Positions 16,830 to 26,133 of a stretch of 64,000 nucleotides of DNA are shown here, piece after piece. The stretch comes from Ramlibacter rhizophilus (lineage in GTDB: Bacteria; Pseudomonadota; Gammaproteobacteria; Burkholderiales; Burkholderiaceae_C): contig NZ_SMLL01000001.1 of the NCBI RefSeq assembly GCF_004681965.1, forward strand, positions 372,001 through 436,000. Direction: 5' to 3'. The notes below the pieces were generated by a model, which worked only from the letters and a program-made list of their open reading frames with translations, ran no database searches and had not been told where the DNA came from. A program made the translations under genes and the position numbers. Positions within the stretch are counted from its first letter, which is position 1. The number at the start of each line of letters is the position of its first letter.

Positions 16830-17406
16830 AGCCCGTCTGCGGCCAGGCGAGAGCCGGCAATCTCGTCGGGGGCACAGGCGGAGCTGCGGTCGTGAACGCC
16901 GCTGACCGCCGCCTGCTGCCTGCTTGTGCTTGCACGTCGAACGTGGAAACGGCAGGTGCGGAGTTGCCCCAGGACTGGCGCACAAAGGTCGTCAAAGCGG
17001 CCATGAGCCATGGGCTGCGCAGGCCTGACGGCTACGTCCGCGAACGTTCGGGGCCGGCGAAGCCGTTGAACGCTCGCGCGGCGGATGCGAACCGCTCGAC
17101 CTCCGTGGCGACGACCCGGGCGCCGCGCGCAGGAGGGAGGGTGACGCGTGGGGCTCCGCGGCGCCCGTCAGCCACCGCCGCAGCTTCTCGGCGCTGCTCA
17201 ACGGCGAGGTCGACCGGGTTTCGCTGGAGCACGAGATGATCATGGAGAGCGGCGAGCCACCAAGCGTGCCGAACCCTGGCTGCCGGCAGCGCCTGCGTAG
17301 TGGCGGATCTGCTGCAGGGCCAGCGACGATTCCAGGTGCCCTCCGCAGCCGTGGACAGGTGAGGACCGGCGCTTCCAGCGACCGCCCGACGCTGCTGCGC
17401 TCGCGC
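16830..17406. other. Spacer with possible gene remnant
   Basis: About 580 bases between paoC and the convergent uvrA-like gene. Near 16830-16850 a weak relic of the dispersed repeat may be present (GTCTGCGGCCAGGCGAG). A possible XRE-type remnant lies at 17149-17250. No intact gene is supported. Confidence 0.4.
17149..17250 (+). pseudogene. Possible remnant of an XRE/HTH_37-type antitoxin
   Basis: One frame reads VSHRRSFSALLNGEVDRVSLE, resembling the recognition-helix stretch of HTH_37 (COG5606) antitoxin-type regulators, whose pattern is VSQPRVSALLNGKVDRFSLD. There is no matching N-terminal part or start codon, and the continuation does not look coding. If real it is a short fragment of a toxin-antitoxin gene. 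This rests on memory of the family pattern only. Confidence 0.3.
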
Positions 17407-20085
17407 TCAGACGCGCTGGGCCCATGCCTCCCTCAGGTACGGCGCAGTGCGACTGAGCTTGTTCGCCACGACCGTCTCGACGGTGCCACTCGCGACGATG
17501 CGGCCTCCCTCGGCGCCCGCCCCAGGTCCGAGGTCGATGATCCAGTCGCTTTGCGCCATCACGCGGACATCGTGTTCGACCAGCACCACGGTGTTGCGTG
17601 CATCGACCAAGGCATGAAGTTGCCGCATGAGGCGGTCCACGTCGGCCGGATGCAGGCCGGTTGTCGGCTCGTCCAGGACGTACAGCGTCGAGCCGCGCTG
17701 GGAACGCTGCAGTTCGGTGCCCAGCTTGATGCGCTGGGCTTCGCCGCCCGAGAGCTCGGTCGCAGGCTGTCCCAGGCGCAGGTAGCCCAGCCCGATGTCT
17801 TCGAGTACCGACAGGCTTCGCGCAATCGACGGCTGGTCTGCAAAGAACGCCCTGGCAGCCTCGACCGTCAAGCCGAGCACGTCGGCGATCGACTTGCCGT
17901 TCCACAGGATGCTCAGCGTGGCCTCGTTGTACCGGGCGCCATGGCACTTCGGGCAGGGTGCATAGACGCTGGGCATGAACAGCATCTCCACGCTCACGAA
18001 GCCCTCGCCCTCGCAGGTGTCGCAGCGGCCCTTGGCGACGTTGAACGAGAAGCGGCCCGCGTCGTACCTGCGTGCCCTGGCCGCGCGTGTCGATGCGAAC
18101 AGCTTGCGCACGTCGTCGAACAATCCCGTGTAGGTCGCAAGGTTCGAGCGGGGCGTGCGGCCGATCGGCTTCTGGTCGACCACGACGAGGCGTCGGATGG
18201 CGTCCTGGCCGCCCGCCAGACGACCCGCTGCCCGCATGGACGAAACCGGACCTTCGCCCTCGCCATCGCCCTGGTCCTCACGCGCCACTTCCTGGCCGAG
18301 ATGGGCCGACACCAGGTCGACCAGGGCATGGCTCACCAGGCTCGACTTTCCCGACCCGGACACGCCCGTCACCGTCGTCAAGGCACCGATGGGGAAGGCG
18401 GCGTCGACGCCGTGGAGGTTGTTGTGCCGGATCCCCTCCAGCCGGAGGTAGTCCCGGGCCACGCGGGCCTGCGCGCGCGCGTCGCGCGCGACAGGCGCCG
18501 TGCCGAACAGGTAGCGCGCCGTGTGGGAAGCGGTCACGTCCTGCAGGCCTTCCGGCGGGCCGCTGTAGAGGATGCGGCCGCCTTTTTCGCCGGCGTCGGG
18601 GCCGACGTCCACCAGCCAGTCCGCGCGCCGGATCAAATGCAGGTCGTGCTCGACGACGAACAACGTGTTCCCGGCCTGCTTCAGGGCGTCGAAGGCTGCG
18701 TAGAGCGACTCGGCATCGGCGGGGTGGAGGCCTGCGGACGGCTCGTCCAGCACGTACACCACGCCGAACAGGTTCGACCTGATCTGGGTGGCCAGGCGCA
18801 GGCGCTGAAGCTCGCCCGGCGACAAGGTCGGCGTACTGCGGTCGAGGGACAGATACCCGAGTCCGAGGCCGACCAATGTCTCGACGCGCTGCGAGACCGC
18901 CGATGCGATGCGCTGCGCCGCGATGCGTTTTTCTTCGGAGAGGTTGGGCGTGCGCCGGACGTCAGGCGACGCGTCATGGGCGGCACCTCCTGCCGTGAGG
19001 CGGCGTGCGCGCTCGGCGGCGGCCGAGGCCTTCATGGCAGCGGCGTCGATGGGTGCAGGAAGCCGCTCTTCGTCCATCCGCGCATCCACCGCCGGCCGCA
19101 GGATCTCGACAAGCCGCTGCAAGGGCAGGGCGGACATCTCGGCCAGGTCCATGCCGGCAAACTTCACGGACAGGGATTCGCGCTTGAGCCGCTTGCCCTT
19201 GCACTGCGGGCACAGGCTCGGGCGCATGAAGCGCGAGACGCGCCTTTTCATCTGTGCGCTTTGCGTGGTCGCGAACGTGTGCAGGACGTACTTTCGAGCG
19301 CCCATGAAAGTGCCCTGGTAGCTCGGCTCGATCCCGCTGGCAAGCGCTTGCCGCGTCTCCTCGGGGCTGAAGCCTGCATAGACCGGCACCGTGGGTTGTT
19401 CTTCCGTGTACAGGATCCAGTCGCGCGTCTTCCGGGGCAGCTTGTGCCACGGCTTGTCGATGTCGTGCCCCAGAGAAACGAGGATGTCGCGCAGGTTCTG
19501 GCCATGCCACGCCGGCGGCCATGCAGCCACCGCGCGATCGCGGATCGTGAGCGTCGGGTCGGGCACCATGGTTTCTTCGGTCACCTCGAAGACGTGGCCC
19601 AGGCCGTGGCAGCCGGGACAAGCGCCTTGCGGGCTGTTCGGCGAGAAGTCTTCCGCGAACAGCATCGGCTGCCCGGGCGGGTAGCTGCCGGCGCGCGAGT
19701 ACAGCATGCGCAGCAGGCTGGAAAGCGTGGTCACGCTGCCCACCGACGACCTCGCATTGGGGCTTCCGCGCTGCTGCTGCAAGGCGATGGCTGGCGGCAG
19801 CCCGTCGATGCTGTCCACTGCGGGCACGCCGACCTGGTCCATCAGGCGACGCGCGTACGGCGCCACCGATTCCAGGTACCGCCGTTGCGCTTCGGCGTAG
19901 AGGGTGCCGAACGCCAGCGATGACTTGCCCGACCCCGACACGCCGCTGAAGACGACCAGGGCGTCGCGAGGCACGTCGAGATCGACGTTCTTCAGGTTGT
20001 GCTCGCGGGCTCCGCGAACCAGGACGAATCCAGCGGACTTCCTGTCGTTCTGCTTCTTGTCGTTCTGCTTCTTGTCGTTGCGCAT
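17407..20085 (-). CDS. UvrA-like ABC ATPase (class II, UvrA2)
   Basis: An 892-residue UvrA-family protein with two ATPase halves. Both Walker A motifs read [10 protein letters not shown]; Walker B motifs are [12 protein letters not shown] and [12 protein letters not shown]. Zinc-finger cysteines appear as [25 protein letters not shown] and CPKCHG. It is shorter than canonical UvrA (about 940) and fits the UvrA2/DrrC-like class, linked to DNA-intercalating drug tolerance rather than core repair. The first signature motif is LSPGE instead of LSGGE. The ATG at 20085 has an AGGAG site ten bases upstream. The N terminus holds tandem NDKKQ repeats. Confidence 0.9.
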   Translation of the reverse strand: MRNDKKQNDKKQNDRKSAGFVLVRGAREHNLKNVDLDVPRDALVVFSGVSGSGKSSLAFGTLYAEAQRRYLESVAPYARRLMDQVGVPAVDSIDGLPPAIALQQQRGSPNARSSVGSVTTLSSLLRMLYSRAGSYPPGQPMLFAEDFSPNSPQGACPGCHGLGHVFEVTEETMVPDPTLTIRDRAVAAWPPAWHGQNLRDILVSLGHDIDKPWHKLPRKTRDWILYTEEQPTVPVYAGFSPEETRQALASGIEPSYQGTFMGARKYVLHTFATTQSAQMKRRVSRFMRPSLCPQCKGKRLKRESLSVKFAGMDLAEMSALPLQRLVEILRPAVDARMDEERLPAPIDAAAMKASAAAERARRLTAGGAAHDASPDVRRTPNLSEEKRIAAQRIASAVSQRVETLVGLGLGYLSLDRSTPTLSPGELQRLRLATQIRSNLFGVVYVLDEPSAGLHPADAESLYAAFDALKQAGNTLFVVEHDLHLIRRADWLVDVGPDAGEKGGRILYSGPPEGLQDVTASHTARYLFGTAPVARDARAQARVARDYLRLEGIRHNNLHGVDAAFPIGALTTVTGVSGSGKSSLVSHALVDLVSAHLGQEVAREDQGDGEGEGPVSSMRAAGRLAGGQDAIRRLVVVDQKPIGRTPRSNLATYTGLFDDVRKLFASTRAARARRYDAGRFSFNVAKGRCDTCEGEGFVSVEMLFMPSVYAPCPKCHGARYNEATLSILWNGKSIADVLGLTVEAARAFFADQPSIARSLSVLEDIGLGYLRLGQPATELSGGEAQRIKLGTELQRSQRGSTLYVLDEPTTGLHPADVDRLMRQLHALVDARNTVVLVEHDVRVMAQSDWIIDLGPGAGAEGGRIVASGTVETVVANKLSRTAPYLREAWAQRV
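20044..20079. repeat. 15-base tandem repeat inside the uvrA-like gene
   Basis: Two perfect copies and a partial third of GTCGTTCTGCTTCTT. On the coding strand it encodes repeated Asn-Asp-Lys-Lys-Gln near the N terminus. Units are a multiple of three, so copy-number change would alter protein length without a frameshift. Confidence 0.85.
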
Positions 20086-20406
20086 CGGCTGATCGCTCCT
20101 CATGATGCGGCTGAACCGGTCGCACGAGCCTAGCGGAAAGCCGATGCCGCATTGATAGGAACTGCGCCTTCCGTTTCGAGGACGACAGGAGCAGTGCCCG
20201 CAAATTCCACGCCGTGCTGGAGACGGCGCACCTGAGCGAAGCGCAGGTTCTCCCGCCAAAGTTGAGATTCAAGCGCGACAACTAGCCTGACACAGAGGGA
20301 CTTCGAAGACAAGCGATAGGGGAAGAGATGCGTTTTGCCACGTCTTGAGCGGAAAGCGACGCCTGCTTCGGGTCGGAAGCGGACTTGCTGACCCTCAGCT
20401 GCTCTA
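20086..20406. other. Divergent spacer
   Basis: About 320 bases between the uvrA-like gene and the methyltransferase gene, presumably holding both promoters. It contains one diverged repeat copy at 20362-20384; nothing else is recognised. Confidence 0.4.
20362..20384. repeat. Dispersed imperfect-palindrome repeat, diverged copy
   Basis: Reads CTGCTTCGGGTCGGAAGCGG. The arms CTGCTTC / GAAGCGG can pair; the centre GGTC replaces GGCC. Copies at 49425 and 56937 share this GGTCGG variant. Confidence 0.5.
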
Positions 20407-21162
20407 ATGGCGTCCATGGACCTCGCATCCCAGTACGAGCAGCAGTACCGCTGGAGGTCGTGGCAGCAGGCTTACGGGCCGCTCCCGTCGCTTGCGGGCA
20501 CGCGCGTGCTCGATCTGGGGTGCGCCATCGGCGAGCAGTCGCGCGACCTGGCCGCGCGAGGCGCGCAGGTTGTAGGGATAGACGGCAACGAGGAACTGCT
20601 TGCGCGCGCCCGTTCGCGCGGCGTCCCAGGTGCGACGTTCACGCGGGGGGACATTCGCGATCCGCAGGTTCAAGCTCCGTTCGATGGTATCTGGGCGAGC
20701 TTCGTCGCCGCGTACTTTCCAGATCTGCCGGCGGTGCTCTCCAAGTGGCGAGAGCTGCTGCGCCCGGGTGGCTGGATCGCACTGACCGAGGTGTCGGGCA
20801 TGTTCGACCACCAGCCGCTTTCATCCGGCGCCTGCGACTTCCTGAAGAAGTACGCGCACGACAGCCGCCAAGCCGGCCGCTACGACTTCGACATGGGCGG
20901 CAAGCTTGCCGACCATCTCGTGACCTGCGGATTCCAAGTGCGCAAGGTCGACATCCTCCCCGACCGCGAACTCTCGTTCTCGGGGCCCGCCGATCCGGAC
21001 GTCCTGGTGGCGTGGGAGGCGAGGCTGGATCGCATGCGGCTGATGCGGGAGCGAGCGCTCGATGCGGGTTTGCAGATCAAGGCGGAGCTGCTGGATTGCC
21101 TCTCCGCCCGAGGTCACACCACCGAGTGCCGTGTCCACTTCTGCCTTGCTCGGCGCGAGTAG
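20407..21162 (+). CDS. Class I SAM-dependent methyltransferase
   Basis: A 251-residue methyltransferase. The SAM-binding motif I is VLDLGCAIGEQSRDLAARG (about residues 34-52), the acidic ribose-binding residue is in VVGIDGNEEL, and the post-motif ELLRPGGWIALTE near residue 120 completes the fold. The rest does not identify the acceptor. Two in-frame ATGs three codons apart (20407 and 20416) are possible starts. It is a single gene, divergent from the uvrA-like gene and followed by a dispersed repeat copy. Confidence 0.87.
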   Translation: MASMDLASQYEQQYRWRSWQQAYGPLPSLAGTRVLDLGCAIGEQSRDLAARGAQVVGIDGNEELLARARSRGVPGATFTRGDIRDPQVQAPFDGIWASFVAAYFPDLPAVLSKWRELLRPGGWIALTEVSGMFDHQPLSSGACDFLKKYAHDSRQAGRYDFDMGGKLADHLVTCGFQVRKVDILPDRELSFSGPADPDVLVAWEARLDRMRLMRERALDAGLQIKAELLDCLSARGHTTECRVHFCLARRE

Positions 21163-21173
21163 AGACGGCGACC

Positions 21174-21195
21174 CTGCTTTCGGCCAGAAGCGGAC
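21174..21195. repeat. Dispersed imperfect-palindrome repeat copy
   Basis: CTGCTTTCGGCCAGAAGCGG followed by AC, nearly identical to the best copy at 6999-7024. It lies just after the methyltransferase stop codon and could act as a transcript-end hairpin. Confidence 0.7.
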
Positions 21196-21389
21196 AAGCG
21201 TTGAAACGTGATGTCTATCAGCCGGATGAGAGCGCATCACATGGGCTTGTCAGTTCCGCCCCGCGGCGAGCTTTCGCATTCCGGCCATGGCCGCCTTATG
21301 ACTCACTGCGTTGCCCGTGGCGGTCCCGCACCTGCGCCGGCGACGAGGGAGAGCCAGCGCTTTCACAACTGGCCTAAACTTGATCGACC

Positions 21390-21893
21390 ATGAAGCTGCC
21401 GGTACTGATCGCCAGTTGTTCCTTGATTCTTTGCGGTTGCGCAGCCACGTACGTTGCGCCGACTGCCGGTCCGACGGCGACCGTGAGGTACGTTGCTGGA
21501 GACGGAATCAGGTCGGGCGACGCATACATGTATCAGTCGGAACGGTGCGATGGCATAGCACTGCTGGGGTCCATCGGCAGTTCAACGGCGCCCACTCTTG
21601 ACAGCCTGGTGGGCAAAGTTGAGGCCAGGAGTCCTGCAAAGACCGTGATGGTGCCCGCCGGTCGGCGCGTTATCAACCATTTCAGGGTGATGCAGCACGA
21701 CGCCCGCCCCCTATACGATCTGCATTGCCAAGTCACTATTGCTTTTGAACCGCAGAAGGATGGACTCTACGAAGCAGTCTTCTCTTTGGATGGACGTTAT
21801 TGCTCCGTGCGGGTGTTCCGTCTAGATCCCGTGTCCATGAAACGCGCGCCCGAGCCCTCGGCGCAGAAGACCGCGACACAGTGCAAGTTCTAG
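21390..21893 (+). CDS. Hypothetical lipoprotein
   Basis: A 167-residue protein with an N-terminal signal and lipobox LCGC (Cys17), so it is probably a membrane-anchored envelope lipoprotein. The mature part has three further cysteines (ERCDG, LHCQV, QCKF) that may form disulfides. I recognise no domain. Its composition is less GC-rich and its codon choice less regular than in the neighbouring operons, a hint of more recent acquisition or weak selection. Confidence 0.72.
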   Translation: MKLPVLIASCSLILCGCAATYVAPTAGPTATVRYVAGDGIRSGDAYMYQSERCDGIALLGSIGSSTAPTLDSLVGKVEARSPAKTVMVPAGRRVINHFRVMQHDARPLYDLHCQVTIAFEPQKDGLYEAVFSLDGRYCSVRVFRLDPVSMKRAPEPSAQKTATQCKF

Positions 21894-22194
21894 TGTGAAC
21901 GCTGGGACGATGCGAGACCTCGCGTTGCCCGTCCAGCGGAGGTCGAGACGGGACGTGTCCGCCGCTTGCGTGGCCTCGATGCTCGGTCAATCCCGGGAGC
22001 GGATTGCCCGGGGTACCGCGCTCGCAAGCGCCGTATCCGAAGAGGCAGGGAAACAGGTGTAACTCACCTTCCTGGAGAGCGCCGATGATCGCCGACCCTA
22101 TGGCGCCTCCCAGTCCCGCAGCTACCGGCGACCCTGAAGCTGGCGAATGGGACACGCTAGAGTGCGTCGATCAGGTGCAAAGAGGACCGAACAC
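21894..22194. other. Spacer without a confident gene
   Basis: About 300 bases. A minus-strand frame from a GTG at 22155 encodes a glycine-zipper-like stretch (AAGLGGAIGSAIIGAL) but has no ribosome site and then overlaps the lipoprotein gene antisense, so it is not called. Confidence 0.35.
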
Positions 22195-22464
22195 ATGAAT
22201 GCCTTGGTCAAGGATGCTGGCGGCGTGATCCAGCGGGTGTTCGAGGCCATCAATGGCTTCAAGACGAAGCACGGCTATTGGCCCAATCAGCGTCACGTCT
22301 ATCCGGAGCTTGTCGCTGTCTTGGCGACCAATTCACTGGCGCCTCTGGGCTTCTTATTGCTGCGATCGGAAGTGAGGTCGGATGCTGGGCGGGAAGGTCT
22401 CGACCTCGCGTTCGGCCAGCGGACCTCTGGCGCCCCCGTCACTGCCGGCTGCCTGCGGGGATAA
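22195..22464 (+). CDS. Small hypothetical protein
   Basis: An 89-residue protein starting MNALVKDAGG, preceded by AGAGGA. It matches a pattern I associate with small uncharacterised proteobacterial proteins: FKTKHGYWPNQRHVYPELVAVLATNSLAPLGFLLL. The last 20 residues differ from that pattern and may reflect a late frameshift. The function is unknown. It ends seven bases before the GNAT gene, so the two may be co-transcribed. Confidence 0.6.
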   Translation: MNALVKDAGGVIQRVFEAINGFKTKHGYWPNQRHVYPELVAVLATNSLAPLGFLLLRSEVRSDAGREGLDLAFGQRTSGAPVTAGCLRG

Positions 22465-22470
22465 TCGGAC

Positions 22471-22971
22471 ATGCAGATTCGCCGACTCGTCGCCACGGAT
22501 GCTGCTGCCTTTCGCGAGCTCAGACTGCGCGCGCTGAAGGACCACCCGGAAGCGTTCACTTCCAGCTGGGAAGAGGATCGCCACTTGCCGCTGGACCAGA
22601 GCACAAGGCGCTTGGAGTCGGCAACGTCCGCGTTCTGGGGCGCGTTCGACACGAAGCTCGGGCTTGTCGGCATGGCTGGCCTGGAGCGCGGCGGGCGCGC
22701 CAAGGAGCGGCACAAAGGCACGATCGTGGCCATGTACGTGGCACCGGAGGCGAGCAGTCGCGGCCTCGGCGCCATGTTGATCGACACGGCAATTGCGCAT
22801 GCGCGAAGCGAGGGATTGCAGGATCTCGTGTTGACCGTAACCCGCGGCAACGAAGTGGCCCTGCGTTTGTACGAGCGCTGCGGGTTCCGCGCCTTCGGCA
22901 GTGAGCCGCGGGCAGTTCTCGTGGACGGCCGTGCATTCACCAAAATCCACATGCACCGCTCGCTTTGCTGA
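22471..22971 (+). CDS. GNAT-family N-acetyltransferase
   Basis: A 166-residue acetyltransferase. The acetyl-CoA pyrophosphate-binding motif A is MYVAPEASSRGLGAMLIDTAIAHA (about residues 89-112), preceded by a beta strand GTIVAMYV and followed by VTRGNEVALRLYERCGFRAFG, the classical C-terminal GNAT signature. The substrate is unknown. It follows the small hypothetical gene by seven bases. Confidence 0.9.
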   Translation: MQIRRLVATDAAAFRELRLRALKDHPEAFTSSWEEDRHLPLDQSTRRLESATSAFWGAFDTKLGLVGMAGLERGGRAKERHKGTIVAMYVAPEASSRGLGAMLIDTAIAHARSEGLQDLVLTVTRGNEVALRLYERCGFRAFGSEPRAVLVDGRAFTKIHMHRSLC

Positions 22972-23179
22972 TGACGCGAGCGCGCCGGTGTCCAAGTCCT
23001 CAGTCTATCGACTGCCCGCACGTCAATGTCTTCAGCAACTTGTGCTTCCAGGTGCCCGCAGCAGCATCACCGGCCCCAGGCTGCGGGCAGCAGCGACCAA
23101 GGAGCGGCCGAGGAGCGGCCGAGAGCGAACTCCCCGCAGTTCGCTCTTGAGCACCTTACACGCGGATAATCACCGGATC

Positions 23180-23530
23180 ATGAATCGAGAGCAGCTTTAC
23201 AGCCTTGCCCCCACAGACCGCGCCTTCCGCGAGATGAACGGGGAGCAGAAGAACCAGGTCGTCGTCACGTTCGCGCTGCAGGTGCTCGGCGAAATCCGAA
23301 AAGATGGACGGGAGCCCGATGCTTGGGAGTCCGTTCATTTGATGCACGCGCTGGGCGCTCTTCACGGAGAGCGCCTGACCTATGCGTTGACGCTGCTCGA
23401 ACTCGCGATCGAAGACCCAGCGGACCGCGCTCCTGAGGCCGCCGCACGCATTCAGAAAGAGCTTGCAAGTGCCGACACCCTGGAGCGGGCGTTCCGCGCT
23501 GCGCAGACAAAGACAGTGGGCGGCACCTGA
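23180..23530 (+). CDS. Hypothetical protein
   Basis: A 116-residue, mostly helical and acidic protein starting MNREQLYSLAPTDRAFREMNG. There are no membrane segments or signal peptide. I recognise no family. The frame is open upstream to 22901, but those codons overlap the GNAT gene in another frame, so the ATG at 23180 is used. Amino-acid composition looks like a real soluble protein. Confidence 0.55.
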   Translation: MNREQLYSLAPTDRAFREMNGEQKNQVVVTFALQVLGEIRKDGREPDAWESVHLMHALGALHGERLTYALTLLELAIEDPADRAPEAAARIQKELASADTLERAFRAAQTKTVGGT

Positions 23531-23869
23531 ACGAGGCGCACAGCGGTGCGATCAGCGGCAGATGCGTTTCGCGGCAATCCCCACAGCTTCTGTGGACAAC
23601 TCTGTGAATGCACCGGTGCGCTTCTGCCGCCAGCCCGCGCCAGTGCTGGCTCGCAGCAGATTGCCGCTTATTTAAGCAGCTGCGCTGCGCAAGGTTTGGC
23701 CACGAATCGAGCCGGAGCCCAGGCTGCCGGAGAGGCCGAGAATCGTGGTCATGGGGCCTCTCCTCGTTCCTCGCCTCGTTTACGATTTCCGCGAGGGCGA
23801 TCACGCACCGCCCCCGGGGAACGGGCTGACCGGCCTCGATCTGGCATCCCACGCAGGAAAGGCAGACGC
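23531..23869. other. Spacer with small hairpin and DnaA-box-like sequence
   Basis: About 340 bases. At 23581-23595 a perfect hairpin CCACAG-CTT-CTGTGG is followed by GACAAC; TGTGGACAA inside it differs by one base from a DnaA box (TGTGGATAA). The rest shows no gene. A single near-match is not evidence for an origin. Confidence 0.4.
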
Positions 23870-24838
23870 ATGAGTTCGATCTGGCCCGACATACCTTATC
23901 CGCCCTGGCGCGAGACCTGTTCGGCGCTGCACCTGTACGCGCAGATGATCGGCAAGTACCGCTTCGCCCGGGCTCCCTGGCAGAACCATTCCTGGCAGGC
24001 AACGCTCTATGTGAATGCGCGCGGCTTCACCACCTCGCTCGTGCCTGATGAACCGGGCGGAGTGGAGATCACCCTCGACCTCGTCGATCACGCGGTGGTG
24101 GGCGCAACGACCGACGGGAGGATGGCGCGATTTGCCCTGGGCCCGATGTCGGTAGCCGATTTCCACGCGCACTTCCTCGGGCTGCTCGGCGAACTGGGGG
24201 CCACGCCCGCTCTCCACGGCCGGCCGAACGAGGTGCCGGATGCTGTGCCCTTTGTCGAGGATCGCGCCGAGCGGCCCTACGACCGCGATGCCGTCAGCCG
24301 CTTCTTCCGCGCGAGCGTGTTGGCCGACCGCCTGTTGAAGCGCTTCCGCACGGGCTTCCTGGGCAAGGCCAGCCCTGTGCACCTGTTCTGGGGCAGCTTT
24401 GACTTGGCGGTGACGCGCTTCTCCGGGCGAGACGCGCCCATGCACCCAGGCGGCATCCCCGCGCTGCCCGACGACGTCACGCGCGAGGCCTACAGCCATG
24501 AGGTGTCCTCTGCCGGGTTCTGGCCGGGCGGCGGGCCGATCGATTACCCAGCCTTCTACTCCTACGCGTATCCCGCTCCGGCGGGGTTTGCCGAAGCGCA
24601 CGTCGCGCCCGTGGGCGCCTTCTACAGCAAGGAACTTGGTGAGTTTCTTCTGCCGTACGACGTGGTGCGGCGGGCCGCCGATCCGGAAGCGGCGTTGATG
24701 GCGTTCCTGGAAAGCACCTACCGAGCGGCCGCCGACCTCGGCGGCTGGAATGTCAGCGCACTCGAATGCGCGATCGGTGAGCCACGCCAACCGCGCGCGC
24801 TCCAGGCTGTTGGGGAACAGAAGGAGCAACGGTCATGA
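23870..24838 (+). CDS. DUF5996 family protein
   Basis: A 322-residue cytoplasmic protein matching the uncharacterised DUF5996 pattern: WPDIPYPPWRETCSALHLYAQMIGKYR at the start, then HLFWGSFDLAVTRFSGR and FYSYAYPAPAGF toward the end. No catalytic motif is known for the family. An AGGAAAGG site sits upstream of the ATG. Its stop overlaps the start of the following acetyltransferase (ATGA), so the two are co-translated. The longer upstream frame is rejected because it is Arg/Ser-rich and lacks a start signal. Confidence 0.8.
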   Translation: MSSIWPDIPYPPWRETCSALHLYAQMIGKYRFARAPWQNHSWQATLYVNARGFTTSLVPDEPGGVEITLDLVDHAVVGATTDGRMARFALGPMSVADFHAHFLGLLGELGATPALHGRPNEVPDAVPFVEDRAERPYDRDAVSRFFRASVLADRLLKRFRTGFLGKASPVHLFWGSFDLAVTRFSGRDAPMHPGGIPALPDDVTREAYSHEVSSAGFWPGGGPIDYPAFYSYAYPAPAGFAEAHVAPVGAFYSKELGEFLLPYDVVRRAADPEAALMAFLESTYRAAADLGGWNVSALECAIGEPRQPRALQAVGEQKEQRS

Positions 24839-25140
24839 CCGACATGCCGAAAGACGGATTCGAGATCGCACGGGAAGAGGGATTGTCCAAGGGGCGCTAC
24901 CTTGTGCGGCTGGACGGCCACGAAGCCGAAATGACCTATTCGCGCACCGGCGAACGGATGATCATCATCGATCACACCGACGTACCGGACGCGCTGCGCG
25001 GCCGCGGAGTTGGTCTGGCGCTGGTGCGCCGCGGCGTGGAAGACGCGCGGGCGCAGGGGCGCGTCGTGATCCCGCTGTGCCCGTTTGCCAAGGCTCAAAT
25101 TGCCCGCCATCCCGAATGGCGGGACGTGCTGAAGCGTTGA
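24835..25140 (+). CDS. Small GNAT-type N-acetyltransferase (COG2388)
   Basis: A 101-residue protein with the YjdJ/COG2388 minimal acetyltransferase pattern: EMTYSRTGERMIIIDHTDVPDALRGRGVGLALV, then VIPLCPFAKAQIARHPEWRDVL. The RGRGVG loop binds acetyl-CoA, and the CPFAK..RHPEW segment is the family hallmark. The substrate is unknown. It overlaps the DUF5996 gene by four bases. Confidence 0.87.
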   Translation: MTDMPKDGFEIAREEGLSKGRYLVRLDGHEAEMTYSRTGERMIIIDHTDVPDALRGRGVGLALVRRGVEDARAQGRVVIPLCPFAKAQIARHPEWRDVLKR

Positions 25141-25266
25141 CAGCGGATGATCGAGTCGAACCCGGAAGTACGAACGGCACACCGTGAGTTTCCTTAGTCG
25201 CTCGTGCGTAGCCGCTTGCGCCAGGAGCAGACGGCGCTCTCCGAAACCGGGCTCCACCGGGCGGAC

Positions 25267-26085
25267 TCAGGAAATGCGGAGAACCTGTCGCCCGAGCCAC
25301 GACTGTCCCGCTTCGAGAAGCACGGGCGATTGCACCTGGGCTGCCTCCACGCAGAGGAACTCACGCTCCTCGCCCGGGCCGATGTCGGCGATCCGGGCTG
25401 CCGCGACCTCGCCCGGATTCCAGACGACTGCGTCCGCGAAGCCGCTTTGTTCGATGCGAACGCACTGGCGCAGGTCCCGCAGCTCCAGTGGCCCGGTGAC
25501 GTCGTGGTACACGCTGTCGATGGGGTGCGAGAGGTCCGGGCTGTCGCGAAGCGATGTGGTGAACGTGCGGCAGAGCATGTCTTCCACGCGCAATCCCTCC
25601 AGGCCGAGCAGCCGTGTCGCGTGCAAGTCCTCGATCCGAATATAGGTGTGAAGCGCGCCTGTGACGGACCATGGATCCCCTCCGGTATTGCAGACGGCCA
25701 GTTCTACATCGAGGGCCTGTGGGTGTAGCCTCACGTGCAGGTCGAGGGCGAAGTGACGGGGCCACAGCCGCAGGGACTCCGCGTCCTCGACAAGCCGGAG
25801 GTGGATCGTGTCGGCCGCCGCGGACGGCACCTCGGACCACACGCGGGTGCGCGCGAATCCATGCTTCGCAAGCGTCCCCCGGCTCGAGAACTGCGGAAAG
25901 CACACCGGCACGCCGCCGCGGATCGGCTGGCACCCATCGGCGATCGCGTTGCGACTCAGGTAGAGCCGTTCGCGGCCACCTGCGAACCAGGACAAAACGT
26001 GCCCGCCGAAGCGGCTGACCACCACGCGTGAGCCGTCCGCCAGTTCCCGCACCAGCAGGCCAAGATGATCGAAGCGCGAATCCAT
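25267..26085 (-). CDS. D-hexose-6-phosphate mutarotase (aldose 1-epimerase family)
   Basis: A 272-residue YeaD-like epimerase that interconverts sugar anomers. It shows GGVPVCFPQF, the KHGFAR motif with one catalytic histidine, and GALHTYIRIED with a second; the basic residues near the N terminus (ADGSRVVVSRFGGHVLSW) fit the family. It is divergent from the LacI regulator with 48 bases between starts and probably shares its control. Beside uronate dehydrogenase genes its role may be to equilibrate uronate or hexose anomers; that is inference. Confidence 0.85.
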   Translation of the reverse strand: MDSRFDHLGLLVRELADGSRVVVSRFGGHVLSWFAGGRERLYLSRNAIADGCQPIRGGVPVCFPQFSSRGTLAKHGFARTRVWSEVPSAAADTIHLRLVEDAESLRLWPRHFALDLHVRLHPQALDVELAVCNTGGDPWSVTGALHTYIRIEDLHATRLLGLEGLRVEDMLCRTFTTSLRDSPDLSHPIDSVYHDVTGPLELRDLRQCVRIEQSGFADAVVWNPGEVAAARIADIGPGEEREFLCVEAAQVQSPVLLEAGQSWLGRQVLRIS

Positions 26086-26133
26086 CGGGCGATTTTAGGA
26101 ATGCCCCGGAAGGATTGAGTACAGTTGCCGTCC

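Noticed and set aside
17236-19923. Very long plus-strand open frame of 895 codons opposite the uvrA-like gene
   Set aside because: It is the antisense shadow of a clearly coding UvrA-family gene; its translation is His/Arg-rich, with no domain and no ribosome site.
21736-22155. Minus-strand frame with a glycine-zipper-like start (AAGLGGAIGSAIIGAL)
   Set aside because: It begins at a GTG without a ribosome site, and most of its length is antisense to the lipoprotein gene; the glycine pattern alone is weak in GC-rich DNA.
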